Counted from the stretch's first letter, positions 47,023-57,610 are shown. The stretch: 64,000 nt of DNA from Anthoceros angustus (GCA_010909165.1 MU008208.1:153545-217544); one strand, 5' to 3'. Notes: generated by a model from the sequence alone, not told the origin. A program made the numbers and translations.

Positions 47023-49130
47023 TCCCTGGCTCAGAATCGGACGAGCACACCGCTTCTCCTCCAAAGGCTTTCTTCCTCCGGCCTATCCTTTCCCGAGGTG
47101 CCACTTCCTTCTCCAGCGGGCTGCATCCCCGTCCGACTCCTCGGCCTCCACCTCCCCGCCGCACTGCTGGGACGCCGAACTCCTTGACCGCCGCTCCTCC
47201 GCTTCAAGCGGCCGAGGCGCGCTCCATCTCCGTCAAGTCTTGGATTCTCTCGCTGAGAACCCCGCTGCCCGGCCTTGAGTTGTGCCTCAAGGTATCCTTG
47301 CTATCCTCCAGCCCTCCCGCTGCCGCCTTCTACCTCCTGCACCGCACTCGAGGTCCCCATTTCCTGGCCGACCTCCAGCCTCCTCCTCACGGCTCGACTG
47401 CGTTCACGCCACCGCTCGACCTTCAGTTGGCTGCCACCCACTGCCTCCCTCCACCGGTTCGATCACGCCCATAGTGATCCCGGCCGACCTTCGCCACGGC
47501 CTGCCTCACCGCCTCACCGAGCCTGGTCTGACATGTTGGCCACCAGCCAGGTCGCGAGCCCTCTCCGCCTCCCCGTCGGCCTCCTTCGTCTGCAGAGATC
47601 CTCACTGCTTGGGCCTCCAGGCTCGCCTCACCGCCACCCACTGAAGAAACTTAGTCCGGCCCCGTCAATGGACCAGATTCCTTCCGCCTCCCGCGCCTTC
47701 CTCGATGCGGCCGAGGGCTTCCGCCTTCTTCCTCGCCGGGCCGCCCATCCGCCTCCCCGGAGGAGCACCATGCGCCTCCTTGGCCTCCACCTCGGGTCTT
47801 CTCGGCCCCAGAGACCCTGCAGCATACCGTCTATGACGGTAGCTGTGGACCCGCCGTGTCTCTTCCACGGCCGCCACTGTGAGGCCCCCAAGAAGTCCGC
47901 TAGGGGCATCTCGTCCGCCAAGGACCTCCATACAGCCCGAGCGAGTCCGGCTGGGCTCTCGACCTAATCAGACCCTAGGTCCCGAGTAATCGAGGTCCGA
48001 GCCTCACCTTCTTTGGCCCTCTTGGCCACCTTGTTCGCCTCTTTCTCTGGGCCTGAGGGGTGAGGGGTGAGGAGCACCTCTTGCCTCTCCGCGGAGACAG
48101 ACTGCCCGGTGGCCGCTGGCCTCCGCCTCCTTGGGCGGCGCCTTTCCGCCCTTCTCACCTTCTCGCCTCTTGCCACCCGCAGTGGGCAAGGGCACGGGCG
48201 CCCGTCCGGTGTCATGGTGGCACTGCCTTCCGCCTGGTCCCCGACGAGTCCGTGGGCTCACTGGCCGTGGTCGGGCCGGTCTGCTTGAGCCGAGCCGCCG
48301 CCTCCCGCCTGGGCCGCCTCTCCTGGCCGGCCGCCCGTGGCACCAGAGGAGGGAAGCGTGATGTCCTCCCACACTTCCCTGGTGGCGAGGGAGTCCGCCC
48401 AAACGTATGGAGTCCGGGATTCCTCCGCCTGCCTTCCTCCTGCCTCTTGCTCGGACGGACCCCACCTCCGGTTCTTCCTTCCGCCTAGAGGGCGGCCCTT
48501 CCGAGTGCGCCTCTTCTCCTTCCTTCGTGGAGGTTCGATGCCCCCACACATGAATTAAGAACGGCGATAACGCCGACGGAGGGGGCTTCTCACACCTCAG
48601 CTTGTGAGCCTCCTGATTGATCCTGGCGAAGATGATCCTTCCCTGCCTCGCCTCCTTCCTCTCTCGCAGCATGCAGAACACTGAGATTGTCACCAAGGTG
48701 ATCTACCTTGGTGAGCATGTTCCAAAGGACAATGATCCTGCCACGCCTCACTCTCCGGCCCAAAGAAGTCCGACATCAACCACCTTGGTTGTCTGCTGCG
48801 TCCTCGAGCAGGCGGCCTTTGCCGCCTATCTTCCTCCGCCTTGAGAGGTTCCGGACTACGCCCCACCCTCCGCTACATTGTACATCAGGACCTCAGACCT
48901 CCACCTCCTAGGGTCCTCTCAAGGCTCTTAGAGCGAACCTCCTTGTTGGTCGCCACAACATCTTCCCGGCGATTCCCGACTAGGGCGACTGTCAAGGTCC
49001 ATACCTGAAAACGTCCAGTGCCACTCCTGACCAGCCCCCGCCTCCTCCACCGGCAAGTCCGGATAGCGCTGGTGACGATGTTGCGCCCACCAAGCTCCAT
49101 GGCTCCCACACCTCCGCCGCTTGGGTCCCA
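47023..49130 (-). pseudogene. Coiled-coil ORF N-terminal part, gypsy left LTR
   Basis: Minus-strand pieces in order: 'MELGGRNIVTSAIRTCRWRR' (about 49,050-49,100) and 'EWHWTF'; 'FARINQEAHKLRCEKPPPSA' with 'KEGEEAHSEGPPSRRKEE' (48,400-48,640); 'DSLATREVWEDITLPSS' (about 48,360-48,420); 'LTVAAVEETRRV' (about 47,870). Equivalent pieces occur at 25,115-23,410. Rich in Arg, Gly, Pro and Glu, with the coiled coil toward the 47-kb end. Product not recognised. Broken in many places. Confidence 0.5.
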
Positions 49131-49849
49131 TCTTCCCGCCTTCCGTCTCGCTGGAGTGTGAGGCCCGCGTCCGCTCCTTGGCCTGGCCAATTGCTTCCTT
49201 CGCTGCCGAGCGCGGGGTGCCCGAGCGATCACAAAGACAACGCCAGAGGGCCGGTGTCTGCCGAGAGCAGCGAAGATCGCCGCGGTTGCTTGGGAGAATG
49301 ACCTCCGCCTTGCTCGCCGGCAATCACGTGAGGGGTGGCTTTTGCCGTCCAGAATCGTGAGCCTGCATGGCTTACTCTCGCCCACGCCCCGCCTACTGCC
49401 CTTACTGTCGCAAGACGCTGGAGCGTGAATACCTCGCTATAACGGCCCCTGCAAGGCTACGGCCCGGCTCGCATGCCCGCCTTCCATTCTGTGGCCGCCC
49501 ACGTGCGCCTGCCTAACTCACGCCCCAACTTCTAAGTTACTCATGCATTTATCCTGCTTTGACCCGGGAGTGGGGTCCGACTCCTGATACTCCGGCAAGG
49601 TGGTCCGGGTCCGAGTGGCACCGGGTCCGCTTACTACCCGAGTGACTCCGAGTGCCCGGGGTCTGTGCTTATTCCTCCTTTTCCGCCTTTATTTTACACT
49701 CCATACCTACGAAAAACAAACCCCGCTTATTTCAACCCCAAGGGAGTCCTGTCCACATACTCCTTCTCATCTCACATGCCTCCGCCAACACTAAGCATGA
49801 TACTTTCACCCGCCACCCGCTTACTCGGGTGGGCACAGCTTCATCTAAC
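49131..49849 (-). other. Gypsy LTR edge, polypurine tract and 3' untranslated region
   Basis: No convincing gene. 49,131-49,560 continues Arg/Ala-rich LTR-like sequence. 49,560-49,650 has 'gtccgggtccgagtggcaccgg' type phrases. The pyrimidine run 'ttattcctccttttccgcc' (49,671-49,689), read on the minus strand as a purine-rich tract, is the best candidate for the gypsy PPT. 49,700-49,849 is between this and the integrase end. Confidence 0.45.
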
Positions 49850-50760
49850 CGCCGAGCGGAACGGACCCATTCGCAGACTCACTACCGGTAAGGCCCCATC
49901 CATCGAAGTGAAGCTTGCCTGAAAGTGCATATGGCGACCGTCGTAGCGAGATCTCCCTCCTTCACATACTCCCGCTATGGAGTCGCCGGTCGCCATAGCT
50001 TCCGCGGTTTTGTACCGCATTCTATGTCGCGCCCTCCCCCTCCGTAGGCCGGACAAACCCTCAGCCCACCTGGCTTTCTTCATCCGTTAAGCGCCCCTCC
50101 ATCATGACGCTGGTACCTCAAACTCCACGCATAATCGCGAATGCCCATAGGTTAAGTAGTACGGAGTTCGCTATGAGTTACCTTCTCCAAGGCCCATAGC
50201 GGATGGTAGCTTTGTATCCCTAAGCATAGTTAACCGTGAGCTTCAGATGGGATAAGTCCGCTGGTCTTCCGTTAACCCATTGGCCTTCGTTGTGGCCGCT
50301 TGCGATGGGTTATACCAAATAGTCCGTCATTGCGCTTATCACATCATTGAGGAAATGAGTTCCCCTATCACTTACCAACCGCAACGCACCCATACCGCGT
50401 GATGATGTTCTCATAGAGGAACTTTGCCACCGGGCAGAGTCCGTCTGTTGCCGCCGCCCACCCACCGCACAATAGTCCGCTGCCACCAAGATGTACCGCC
50501 TGTGTGCAGAGTTATAGGTCCGACGTCGATACTATTTCTCAAACGGTGCTAGTGCAGTATGGGCACCCGCCATTGCCTCGTGGAAGTCGGCTTCCCGATC
50601 CTACGCACATCGCTTTTACAATTGGTGCGTTTCCCCATACATGGTGGGCCACCAAGATCCGCCTCCAAGATTTTCTTGGTGATGACCCATAGAATGACCA
50701 CCGCCTGTGCCTTCATGCATCCCTTTTATGACTACCTCCGCTCTTGTTGAAGGTACCACG
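49850..50760 (-). pseudogene. Gypsy integrase, C-terminal and core
   Basis: From high to low coordinates: zinc-binding region 'EVVIKGMHEGTGGGHSMGHH' and 'WWPTMYGETHQL' (50,620-50,760); 'RRYILVAADYCAV' (about 50,460-50,510, first catalytic Asp region); 'AKFLYENIITRYGC' (50,395-50,440); 'DRGTHFLNDVISAMTDYL' (50,315-50,370, second Asp, the DRG(T)xF motif); 'SYHPLWALEK' near 50,200; and a GPY/F-type end 'VSLRMGPFRSAV' (49,841-49,880). Integrase joins the cDNA ends to the target. Several frameshifts, so inactive. No chromodomain was recognised downstream. Confidence 0.82.
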
Positions 50761-51708
50761 CCCACCGTCCGGCCCACCTTAAAGATACATCCATTGTACA
50801 TCCTGGGGCCGAGCGAGTGTAGGTTGAAGGCCTGTATTGGGCACGGTTTAACCCTTGGAATCTCCATCTCCCATGTACTGCCCAGCCCGGTGGGCCGCCC
50901 CTCACGCCCGCCTCCCTTCCACTTCTCGCTCTGCGCTGCCACAAGTTTGGGGTTCTTAGGCCGCGCCTCCTCCGTGTCCACCACCGCCACCAATTCCTCG
51001 TCCGGAAGTCATCCTCCGATCCCGCAGGGTCGGCTCCGCCTTCAACTGGATAAGAAGTCGATTTTGGTGTTGCCTCCCTTGCGTCTCCACCTCAAAGGTG
51101 AACTCGAGCAGCGTAATCCACCTCGCACCGCCTGACAGTCCGCTTTATTCACCGATGCTTGAGCGCCAAGTGATCAACATAGAACACAAACTCGCTGGGC
51201 GTATGGTAGTGTCTCGAATTTCTTGACCACAGATACCATTCCCAACGCCTCGCCCGTAGTGTACTTCGCTCTGCAGCGAGCTGCCTTCCAAAGATAGTAG
51301 ATTGGATGATCCCTCCGCTTGTCGCCCTTTTGACGAGCACCACTCCGATGGCGAAGGTCGACATCTACATACACATGGAACCGCTTACTCCACCGACCTT
51401 TAATACCGAGCGCTTATCGGGTGGTCTCAGATCAATGCCGCTCCTTTCTCGTGACCAGTCCACCTCCTCCTTCCCGAGTAACTCCGTTAGCTTGGCCCTC
51501 TTGCGAAGTCCTAAATGAACCGCCTGTAATAACCTACCATGAGGAATATAGTTCCTTGACTGGTGGGCTAGGGATCGAATGACCCGACCTTATCTTGGTC
51601 CACCTCTATCCTCAGCACACACGATGCCCAGTGAATTCCTTCCGTCATTCCAAAGTAGCATTTCTCCGGATGTAGACACAGCTGTGTTTCCTTACAACGC
51701 TCCAAGCA
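50761..51708 (-). pseudogene. Gypsy RT thumb and RNase H, upstream of Copia-3
   Basis: Resumes the RT interrupted by Copia-3: 'CLERCKETQLCLHPEKCYFG' with 'MTEGIHWASC' (51,620-51,708), then RNase H 'MYVDVDLRHRSGA' (about 51,370) and 'SEFVFYVDHLALKH' (about 51,165), the connection end 'FTFEVET' (about 51,080), and a linker 'MVAVVDTEEARPKNPKL' (50,940-50,993) leading to the integrase zinc region. Same family as the fragments at 3,736 and 28,398. Frameshifts lie between these parts. Confidence 0.82.
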
Positions 51709-51713
51709 CTTCC
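51709..51713. other. Copia-3 target-site duplication (left and, at 58,701-58,705, right)
   Basis: 'cttcc' precedes the 5' LTR and follows the 3' LTR. Removing one copy and the element makes the gypsy RT frame contiguous. Five base pairs is usual for copia integrase. Confidence 0.8.
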
Positions 51714-51892
51714 TAAAGGAAATTATGTTAGTTAGGTTAGTAGTTTCATAATCAGTTATAACTACTCTTTTAAAATACTCATATATACTCTTTTTCATTT
51801 TTTTCTTGGATAATAACGATAACTACCTTTGCCCCTCGTGCCTCGTGCGCTCTTGCTCCCGTGCTCTCTCCCACAATCCACACAACGCGAAA
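51714..51892 (+). repeat. Copia-3 5' LTR
   Basis: 179 bp, 'taaaggaaattatg' to 'acaacgcgaaa'. Non-canonical ends (no TG...CA). The AT-rich middle 'actcatatatactc' may hold the promoter. Nearly identical to 58,523-58,700. Confidence 0.88.
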
Positions 51893-51904
51893 TGGTATCA
51901 GAGC
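51893..51904 (+). other. Copia-3 primer-binding site
   Basis: 'tggtatcagagc' follows the LTR directly and is a perfect complement to the initiator tRNA-Met 3' end. The older copies in this window have lost a base here. Confidence 0.9.
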
Positions 51905-53304
51905 ATCGAAGTTAGATCCTCCCCATGAGCACGAATTGTGGAAGGAGCTATGGTTTTTTGCCCGATTTTGTGATTTTGTGAAATGAAGATAGCAAGTAAT
52001 GGCCTCGTGCAGTGAGTCTTAAGATCGGCATGAACAATCTGCATCGTGTGACGTCTTCCAATCCATGCGGCCACCGTGGGCATGGTGGCTGCGATCGGCG
52101 TTTCACCGGATCATTCTTCCGCGCTGCCCGTGGAGTTTTGTGGCCGATTTGCCCATGGCACGGCGCGCCCTGATTTGATGGTTTCGACTATTCCAAGCTT
52201 TCCAAGCCAGGCAAAGACATGGATGCAAGATCTTGATGGGCGCCCTTTCTCCGATCGACCATCGGCGGCAATTCCAAATTCTATTACGCGCAACCTCGGG
52301 CCGAGTTGTACATGGTGCACCGCGCCTCGGCCACGGCTTTCAACCATTTTCGATCCAGCCTCCTGGATTTTCTTGGCGATCGCCTACGGTCGCCAAGGCC
52401 CGATCGAGGATTCCTCACGATTTTCAAGCCGTAAGAGATGCAACTGCCCTATCGCGCCAGGCTCACCGAATAGCCCACGATTGCTTGTTATGAGGATACC
52501 GGAGGCCCGAATGGGCTGAAGTGTGGCCGGTGTCTCGGGATGAAGATGCCGCCCTCTGCCTTATGAGTCGCATCTGACCCTGGAATTATTTGAGCAATCC
52601 AGAGTTGTGCAGGCGATGAAGAAGGTAGCCTGCATCATTTCATCCCACAGCGCCCGATTCCAGCCTGATGTCATCAGCGCCTTAGGTTTTTATGAAGATG
52701 CTTGCCAAGCACCACGGCTGCGCGTTCCAGATCACTGTCGCGGCATCAATTTTTTCAGCCTGATTTCCTCATTCATCTTCTCAGTGGAGGCCGCTGTGGC
52801 ATCAGCAGGCCCGCGCACCTGCGGCAGCTGGCTTAATCGGCAATGTGGATGCTGAGACGCGGGTGAAGATGCCGAGGCGTAGGACATCTCCTCGCGCGCA
52901 GTGGAGGACTGTTCACCCTCAAGCCTCACAGTTACCCACCTCAAATCCCGGTTTCATCTGTTCAGCTTGCCGGCAGCTGGAGCTCCGTGCCAGATGCCCC
53001 AACAATTTTAGTGAAGCCCAAAGCTTTGTGAGAAATTCTGTGCATCGTGCAACCTCTCGAAGTCCTGCCAGACCTCATTTGGTGCAATATCCACCTTTAC
53101 CATTGCGACGACGAAATATTGAGGATGAACTAAGGGAAGCCACTAACCAGAACCATGATTTACAAGATTTTCTCTCTATTCTTCTAACGGGAATTCGGCA
53201 ATTATATTTGTTGTCTACTCCAACTGAAGAGGAGAAGCGTGTGCATTTGGCCAGGCTATTTTCAACGAGACGCTCACGCGTACCCCGTTCTTAACATTTG
53301 AAGT
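51905..53304 (+). other. Copia-3 leader with short ORFs
   Basis: 1.4 kb between PBS and the first Gag-like ATG. Open frames are 52,076-52,519 (147 codons, no recognised domain) and 52,845-53,294 (149 codons, ending in a charged helix 'NIEDELREATNQNHDLQDF'). The second ends just 10 bp before the next ATG (53,305). It may be an N-terminal Gag extension or an accessory protein. No family recognised. Confidence 0.4.
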
Positions 53305-54595
53305 TTGGACATGCAGCCAGGTTCGCCATCATCAGGGTCCGACGGATCAAATGAAGGCGAAGATTTGGACCTTGGCAGATTGAATTTGCCAGAGGATGCA
53401 GCTTCACCTGTTGTCGATCCCACAACTGGTATTGATGAACAGCAAGTTACATCTCCCTCTTTTGACTATTTGAGAAGTTTTTGGGACAACCCTCCTCAGC
53501 CTAGGTCAGGCTTAGGTAGTATTCCTTCTCCTACAGCAGGCAACCTGCTGGTTCCGCAAGCACCCTTGCAGGTACGGCAGGCAACCCTGCTTCTGGAGTT
53601 GGAGTTTCTACTGGACAAGCTGCAAATTTTGCGCAAGCTATGGCAATCACTCCAGGTTCCTTGAAGATTGAGTTCAAGGACAGGGATCGCTTTAATGGTA
53701 ATGATTACCACATCCGGGGCGATGAGGTGACCTGCATTTTGGAGGAGCATGAGCTCATGTCGGGTTGTGGAGGAACCAAAACCAGAAGACAGGCTAACAA
53801 TGCAAATGCTGCTGATATTCTTGCATGGCAAAGGAAGGATAGGAGAGCCCGGTCAATCCTTTTGGCATCCCTTGACAGGAACATGATGCCGCACACTATG
53901 GACGCTGACACTTCAGCAGCAGTTTGGAACAACTTGAAACTCATCTATAGAGATAAGAGTTCTGTTTCCCTTGTTTTGGCGCATTGGGATTTTTTCAATA
54001 TTTGTATGAAGGATAATGAGACTGTTGAGTCTTATATCAATAAATTTCGCACAGCTCGTGCGACTCTTGCATATTGCGGAACTACCTTCACTGAGTTTCA
54101 AGCTGCTATTTCCTTTCTAGCATCCCTGCCTGACAGTTATTCTCAGTTTATCAGTTCTCAGAATGCTACTCTTCAAGCAGCTGGACCTGGCGCCAATGTA
54201 ACGTTGGAGCAGGTATTTGGAGCTTTGATTGCTGAAGAACGCCGTAGGAGCCTTCACAAGTCAAAGCCTACCATGCAGCAAGGTAGCAGAGTTTTGTTTG
54301 CTTCTAGAGGACGTGGAGGCAATCGTGGCAGAGGACGTTGGGGCTCAGCACGAGGAGGAGCTTCAACCTCTCGACAGCCCAACCTTCAAAGGCATACTTT
54401 TACTTGCAATTGGTGCAAGATACCAGGTCATTTTGAGAGAGATTGTAGGAAGAAAAGGGCTGGTGAGCCCCGGAAGGAAAGTTCAAGTTCCGTTCCAGCT
54501 TCTAATGTAGCCACGTCCAAAGGTCTGCCCAAACCACCCGCCATCTTAGCAGTTTGCTTATCTTCTATCCAGATCCAGAATGACATGGTTCCTCG
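53305..54595 (+). pseudogene. Copia-3 gag
   Basis: ATG 53,305 gives an acidic, Ser/Pro/Asp-rich N-terminus; a frameshift near 53,560 moves to the frame starting at 53,640 (open to 54,788). Conserved parts: 'LKIEFKDRDRFNGNDYHI' (about 53,660-53,715), 'AWNN'-like 'AVWNNLKLIYRDKSSVSL', 'ETVESYINKF', 'FLASLPDSYSQFISSQ', an Arg/Gly-rich box near 54,310-54,350, and zinc knuckle 'CNWCKIPGHFERDC' (about 54,406-54,447). Gag would coat the RNA in particles. Apart from the frameshift it is complete. It runs into the protease, which is interrupted at 54,607. Confidence 0.87.
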
Positions 54596-54607
54596 ACTCT
54601 GGGGCAA

Positions 54608-55064
54608 TAAATCCAGAAGAACCCAGAAGTCCCAGAGTCCAGAATTTATTGATATAAGACTCAACAGTCTCATTATCCTTCATACAAATATTGAAAAAAT
54701 CCCGATGCGCCAAAACAAGGGAAACAGAACTCTTATCTCTATAGATGAGTTTGAAGTTGTTCCAAACTGCTTCTGTCGCCATTCATAGTGTTGGCATCAT
54801 GTTCTGTAAGGGATGCCAAAAGGATTGACGGGCTCTCCTATCCTTCCTTTGCCATGAAGAATATCGCAGCATTTGCATTGTTAGCTGTGCCTGGTTTTGG
54901 TTACATCCTGTCCACAACGGACATGAGCTCATGCTCCTCAAAATGGTCACCTCATCGCCGATGTGGTAATCATTACCATTAAAGCGATCCCTGTCCTTGA
55001 ACTCAATCTTCAAGGAACCTGGAGTGATTGCCATAGCTTGCGCAAAATTTGCAGCTTGTCCAGT
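54608..55064 (-). repeat. Inverted copy of Copia-3 gag inserted at the protease active site
   Basis: The minus strand here repeats gag from 53,610 to about 54,046 (same 'MAITPGSLKIEFKDRDRFNG' and 'LKLIYRDKSSVSLVLAH' peptides, minus strand). At the left edge, 30-40 bp of filler separate it from the breakpoint. It is flanked by a 12-bp direct repeat 'actctggggcaa' (54,596-54,607 and 55,065-55,076), part of the codons for the protease D-S-G-A motif. It splits the protease. Confidence 0.85.
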
Positions 55065-56345
55065 ACTCTGGGGCAACTAGCCACATTTGTTTTGATAGGA
55101 ATGCTTTCACTGTTTTTGATGCTAACCCAGCTCATCACCAGTTTGTTCTTTTGGGTGATGACAGTGGTTTATCCATTAAGGGTATAGGATCAGTAAAGAT
55201 ACAGCTTCCTAGTAGTTCCTCTCTTACAATCTCAGGTGTGTTGTTTGTCCCATCCATGACCAAGAATCTCATGTCAGTTATGAAGCTCACGGAGGAGCAC
55301 TCTTGTAGAGTTTGTTTTGACAATACAGGTTGTTCAATCATTAGCAATAGCATTGGAACTGACCTTTTCACAGGGACACCTTTCCATGATTTGTATCTTT
55401 TGAATGTGAGAACTTTGTATCATCCACATGCTACTGTTAACGTTACCCAAGCTTCTGGTCTCTCTCCCACTCAGCTTTGGCATTGCCGATTAGGGCATGT
55501 GAATTTTAATAGGCTTTCCACTTTAGTCAATAACTCAGTTTTTAGAGATCATTTGTCTTTCTCTTTTGATAATAGAGCTTTTTGTGACTCTTGTCAATTG
55601 AGCAAGGCAATTTCACAGCCTTTCAAAGACCAGAACTTGTCAAGAGCTCCTTGTCTTCTTCAATGCCTCATAGTGACATCTGGGCCCCATGTCATCTATG
55701 TCATTTGGTGGAGCATCTTATTTTATCACTTTCATTGATGAATGGAGCCGCTATTCTACAGTGTTTGTTCTTGCCCACAAGAGTGAAGCCCTGTCATGTT
55801 TTCAGACGTATTTAGCTTCTCGCTTTCGAGTGCCATCACCAAGATTCTTAAGATCGATAACGGAGGCGAATATACCAGGAATGCCTTCACCGAATTTTGT
55901 GCCGGAGAGGGAGTTCTTCATCACTTACAGTTCCTTATACTCCACTCAAAATGCTTTTTGCCAACGCAAGAATAGGACACTTCAAGAGGCTACACTTTCC
56001 AACTTAGCATTTGCAGGCCTCACTAGGGGATATTGGGCTGAAGCCCTTATGGCAGCTAATTATGTGCAGAATAGGTTGCCTACGAAGGAGCTTGGTTTGG
56101 TTACCCCATACGAGCGCTGGACTGGGAAGAAGCCCCGGATTACTCATCTACGTATTTTTGGAGCACCAGCATATGCCTTGATCCCTTCTGCACTTCGGAG
56201 TAAGCTTGATCCTAAAGCTGTCCGCCGTATTTTTATTGGTTATTCGGACGAGGTAAAGGGATATAAGCTTTTTGATCCAAGCACTCGGCAAGTTTCCATT
56301 TCTCGGAGTGTTGTATTTCATGAGAATGCTCTTCTCCGACGCTGA
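55065..56345 (+). pseudogene. Copia-3 protease remainder and integrase
   Basis: After the inverted insertion the frame resumes as 'GATSHICFDRNAFTVFDANP' and 'LLGDDSGLSIKGIGSV', the copia aspartic protease, whose Asp codon is on the other side of the insertion. Integrase zinc domain: 'LWHCRLGHVNFNRLSTLV' with 'CDSCQLSKA' (55,480-55,610). Core: 'YFITFIDEWSRYSTVF' (about 55,705-55,760) and the Asn/Lys-rich 'CQRKNRTLQEATLSNLAFAG', 'YWAEALMAANYVQNRLPTKE' (55,950-56,090). C-terminal: 'RIFGAPAYALIP' and 'KAVRRIFIGYSDEVKGYKLF'. Two frameshifts near 55,690 and in the D-D-E spacing region near 55,850-55,930. Confidence 0.86.
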
Positions 56346-56417
56346 TGCCGCTTTGGATCCTACTTCTTGATTCTCTGTTTCTATCCATGGAGTGGATGAT
56401 CTAGTGATTAATACCCG

Positions 56418-57610
56418 ATGCTGATGTTTCTTTTTGATATTGATGATGTTTCCAGTTCACCTTCCTCGGCTTCAGGGGGGGCTACAACATCCGGTTCACA
56501 TGCACAAGCTCATCTTCCTAGTGCTTCTCCAGCACCTGACTCTTCTCCATCAGATGAGTCCTTGGCAGTTCCCTCCTTTGATGAACCCTTGGAAGTTGAT
56601 CCTGTTGTTGTTTCTTTTGATACTGACCCTCTTTCGTCTAATCCTGAGCCCACACCTGATCCAATTGAGCCTACACCTGAACCAGTTTTGCGTAGATCTA
56701 GCCGCCATAGACCACCTCGTAGTGAATGGTCTGAACCACCTTTTGTAGCTGGTCTAGTTTCATATCAGAATTTTGATATTTCTGAACCCGCTACTTATCA
56801 AGAAGCAATTACAGGCCCTGAGGCTGAGCAATGGAAAAAGGCCATCAAGTCTGAATACGATTCTCTCATAGCTAACCAAACTTGGAAGTTAGTGGTTTTG
56901 CCTAAAGGTCGTAAGCCAATTGCTTGTAAATGGGTATTTAAGAAAAAGCTTAATACTGATGGCAGCATAGATCGCTATAAAGCAAGGCTAGTTGCGAAAG
57001 GATACAGCCAGGTAGGAGGACTTGATTACAATGAGACTTTTTCTCCAGTTGTAAAGTCTACTTCGATAAGGATTTTGCTGGCTTTATTAGCTCATTATGG
57101 CCTCTTAGTTCATCAGCTAGATGTTAAAACAACTTTCCTTAATGGTTCTTTGCAAGAAGAAATTTATATGTGCCAGCCCGAACGAAGGCTTTGAAGTTGA
57201 TGAGGACAAAGTTTGCTTGTTGCTGAAGACATTGTATGGCCTCAAGCAGTCTAGCAGAGCATGGAATGAAACCTTTCATGCTTTATTGGTAGAATTGGGT
57301 TTCACTTGTTTGGATGCAGATAATAGTGTATTTATTATGTGGGAAGGAGACAACTTTCTTATCCTAACCGTTTATGTTGATGATAATTTCTTATTTTGTA
57401 CATCAGCACAACTAATGGCCAGGATTAAGGGTGTTCTTCTTTCCCGTTTTGAGATGACTGATTTGGGCCAGCTTACTTTCTCGCTTGGTATGCAATTCCA
57501 TTTTTCAGAAGACAGGCACACCATAGAGATTCATCAGGAGCATTTTGTTCACTTTTTTTAAAAGATTGCATGGCCCGTTCTATCTCTCCTGAAAAACTCT
57601 CTACAATGCC
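56418..57610 (+). pseudogene. Copia-3 reverse transcriptase
   Basis: A Ser/Pro/Asp-rich linker (56,418-56,760) leads to 'WKKAIKSEYDSLIANQTWKL', 'IACKWVFKKKLNTDGSIDRY', '[20 protein letters not shown]', 'HQLDVKTTFLNGSLQEEIYM' (first catalytic Asp), then, after a frameshift at about 57,180, 'TLYGLKQSSRAWNETF' and the catalytic 'TVYVDDNFLF' (about 57,370-57,400), then 'FEMTDLGQLTFSLGMQFHF'. RT copies element RNA into cDNA. One frameshift inside the domain and another near 57,560. Confidence 0.9.

Larger units (their letters stand above)
25465..49130. repeat. 24-kb tandem duplication, unit B
   Basis: Second unit of the head-to-tail duplication. It starts at 25,465, directly after the gypsy LTR of unit A, and matches unit A until about 49,130, where it runs into gypsy LTR and internal sequence that unit A lacks. 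The right border is placed where unit A ('cttgggtcctgctat') and unit B ('cttgggtcccatctt') part. The A/B join shows at most a base or two of microhomology. A false duplication from joining two haplotypes during assembly cannot be excluded from sequence alone. Confidence 0.86.
38643..49670 (-). repeat. Gypsy left (3') LTR, with Copia-2B inside
   Basis: 38,643-40,450 plus 47,023-about 49,670. The part up to about 47,215 is confirmed by the second LTR at 62,133-64,000. The rest, toward the polypurine tract, is inferred. The LTR carries GTCCGG repeats (39,640-39,880) and minus-strand coiled-coil coding sequence. The outer edge at 49,670 is not exact. Confidence 0.7.

Noticed and set aside
49600-49922. 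Plus-strand ORFs near the gypsy polypurine tract
   Set aside because: They overlap the antisense of the integrase end and LTR, and match no family.
51905-52519. Host gene exon in the Copia-3 leader
   Set aside because: The ORF has no recognised domain, no splice-site pattern was evident, and its position between PBS and gag fits an element leader.
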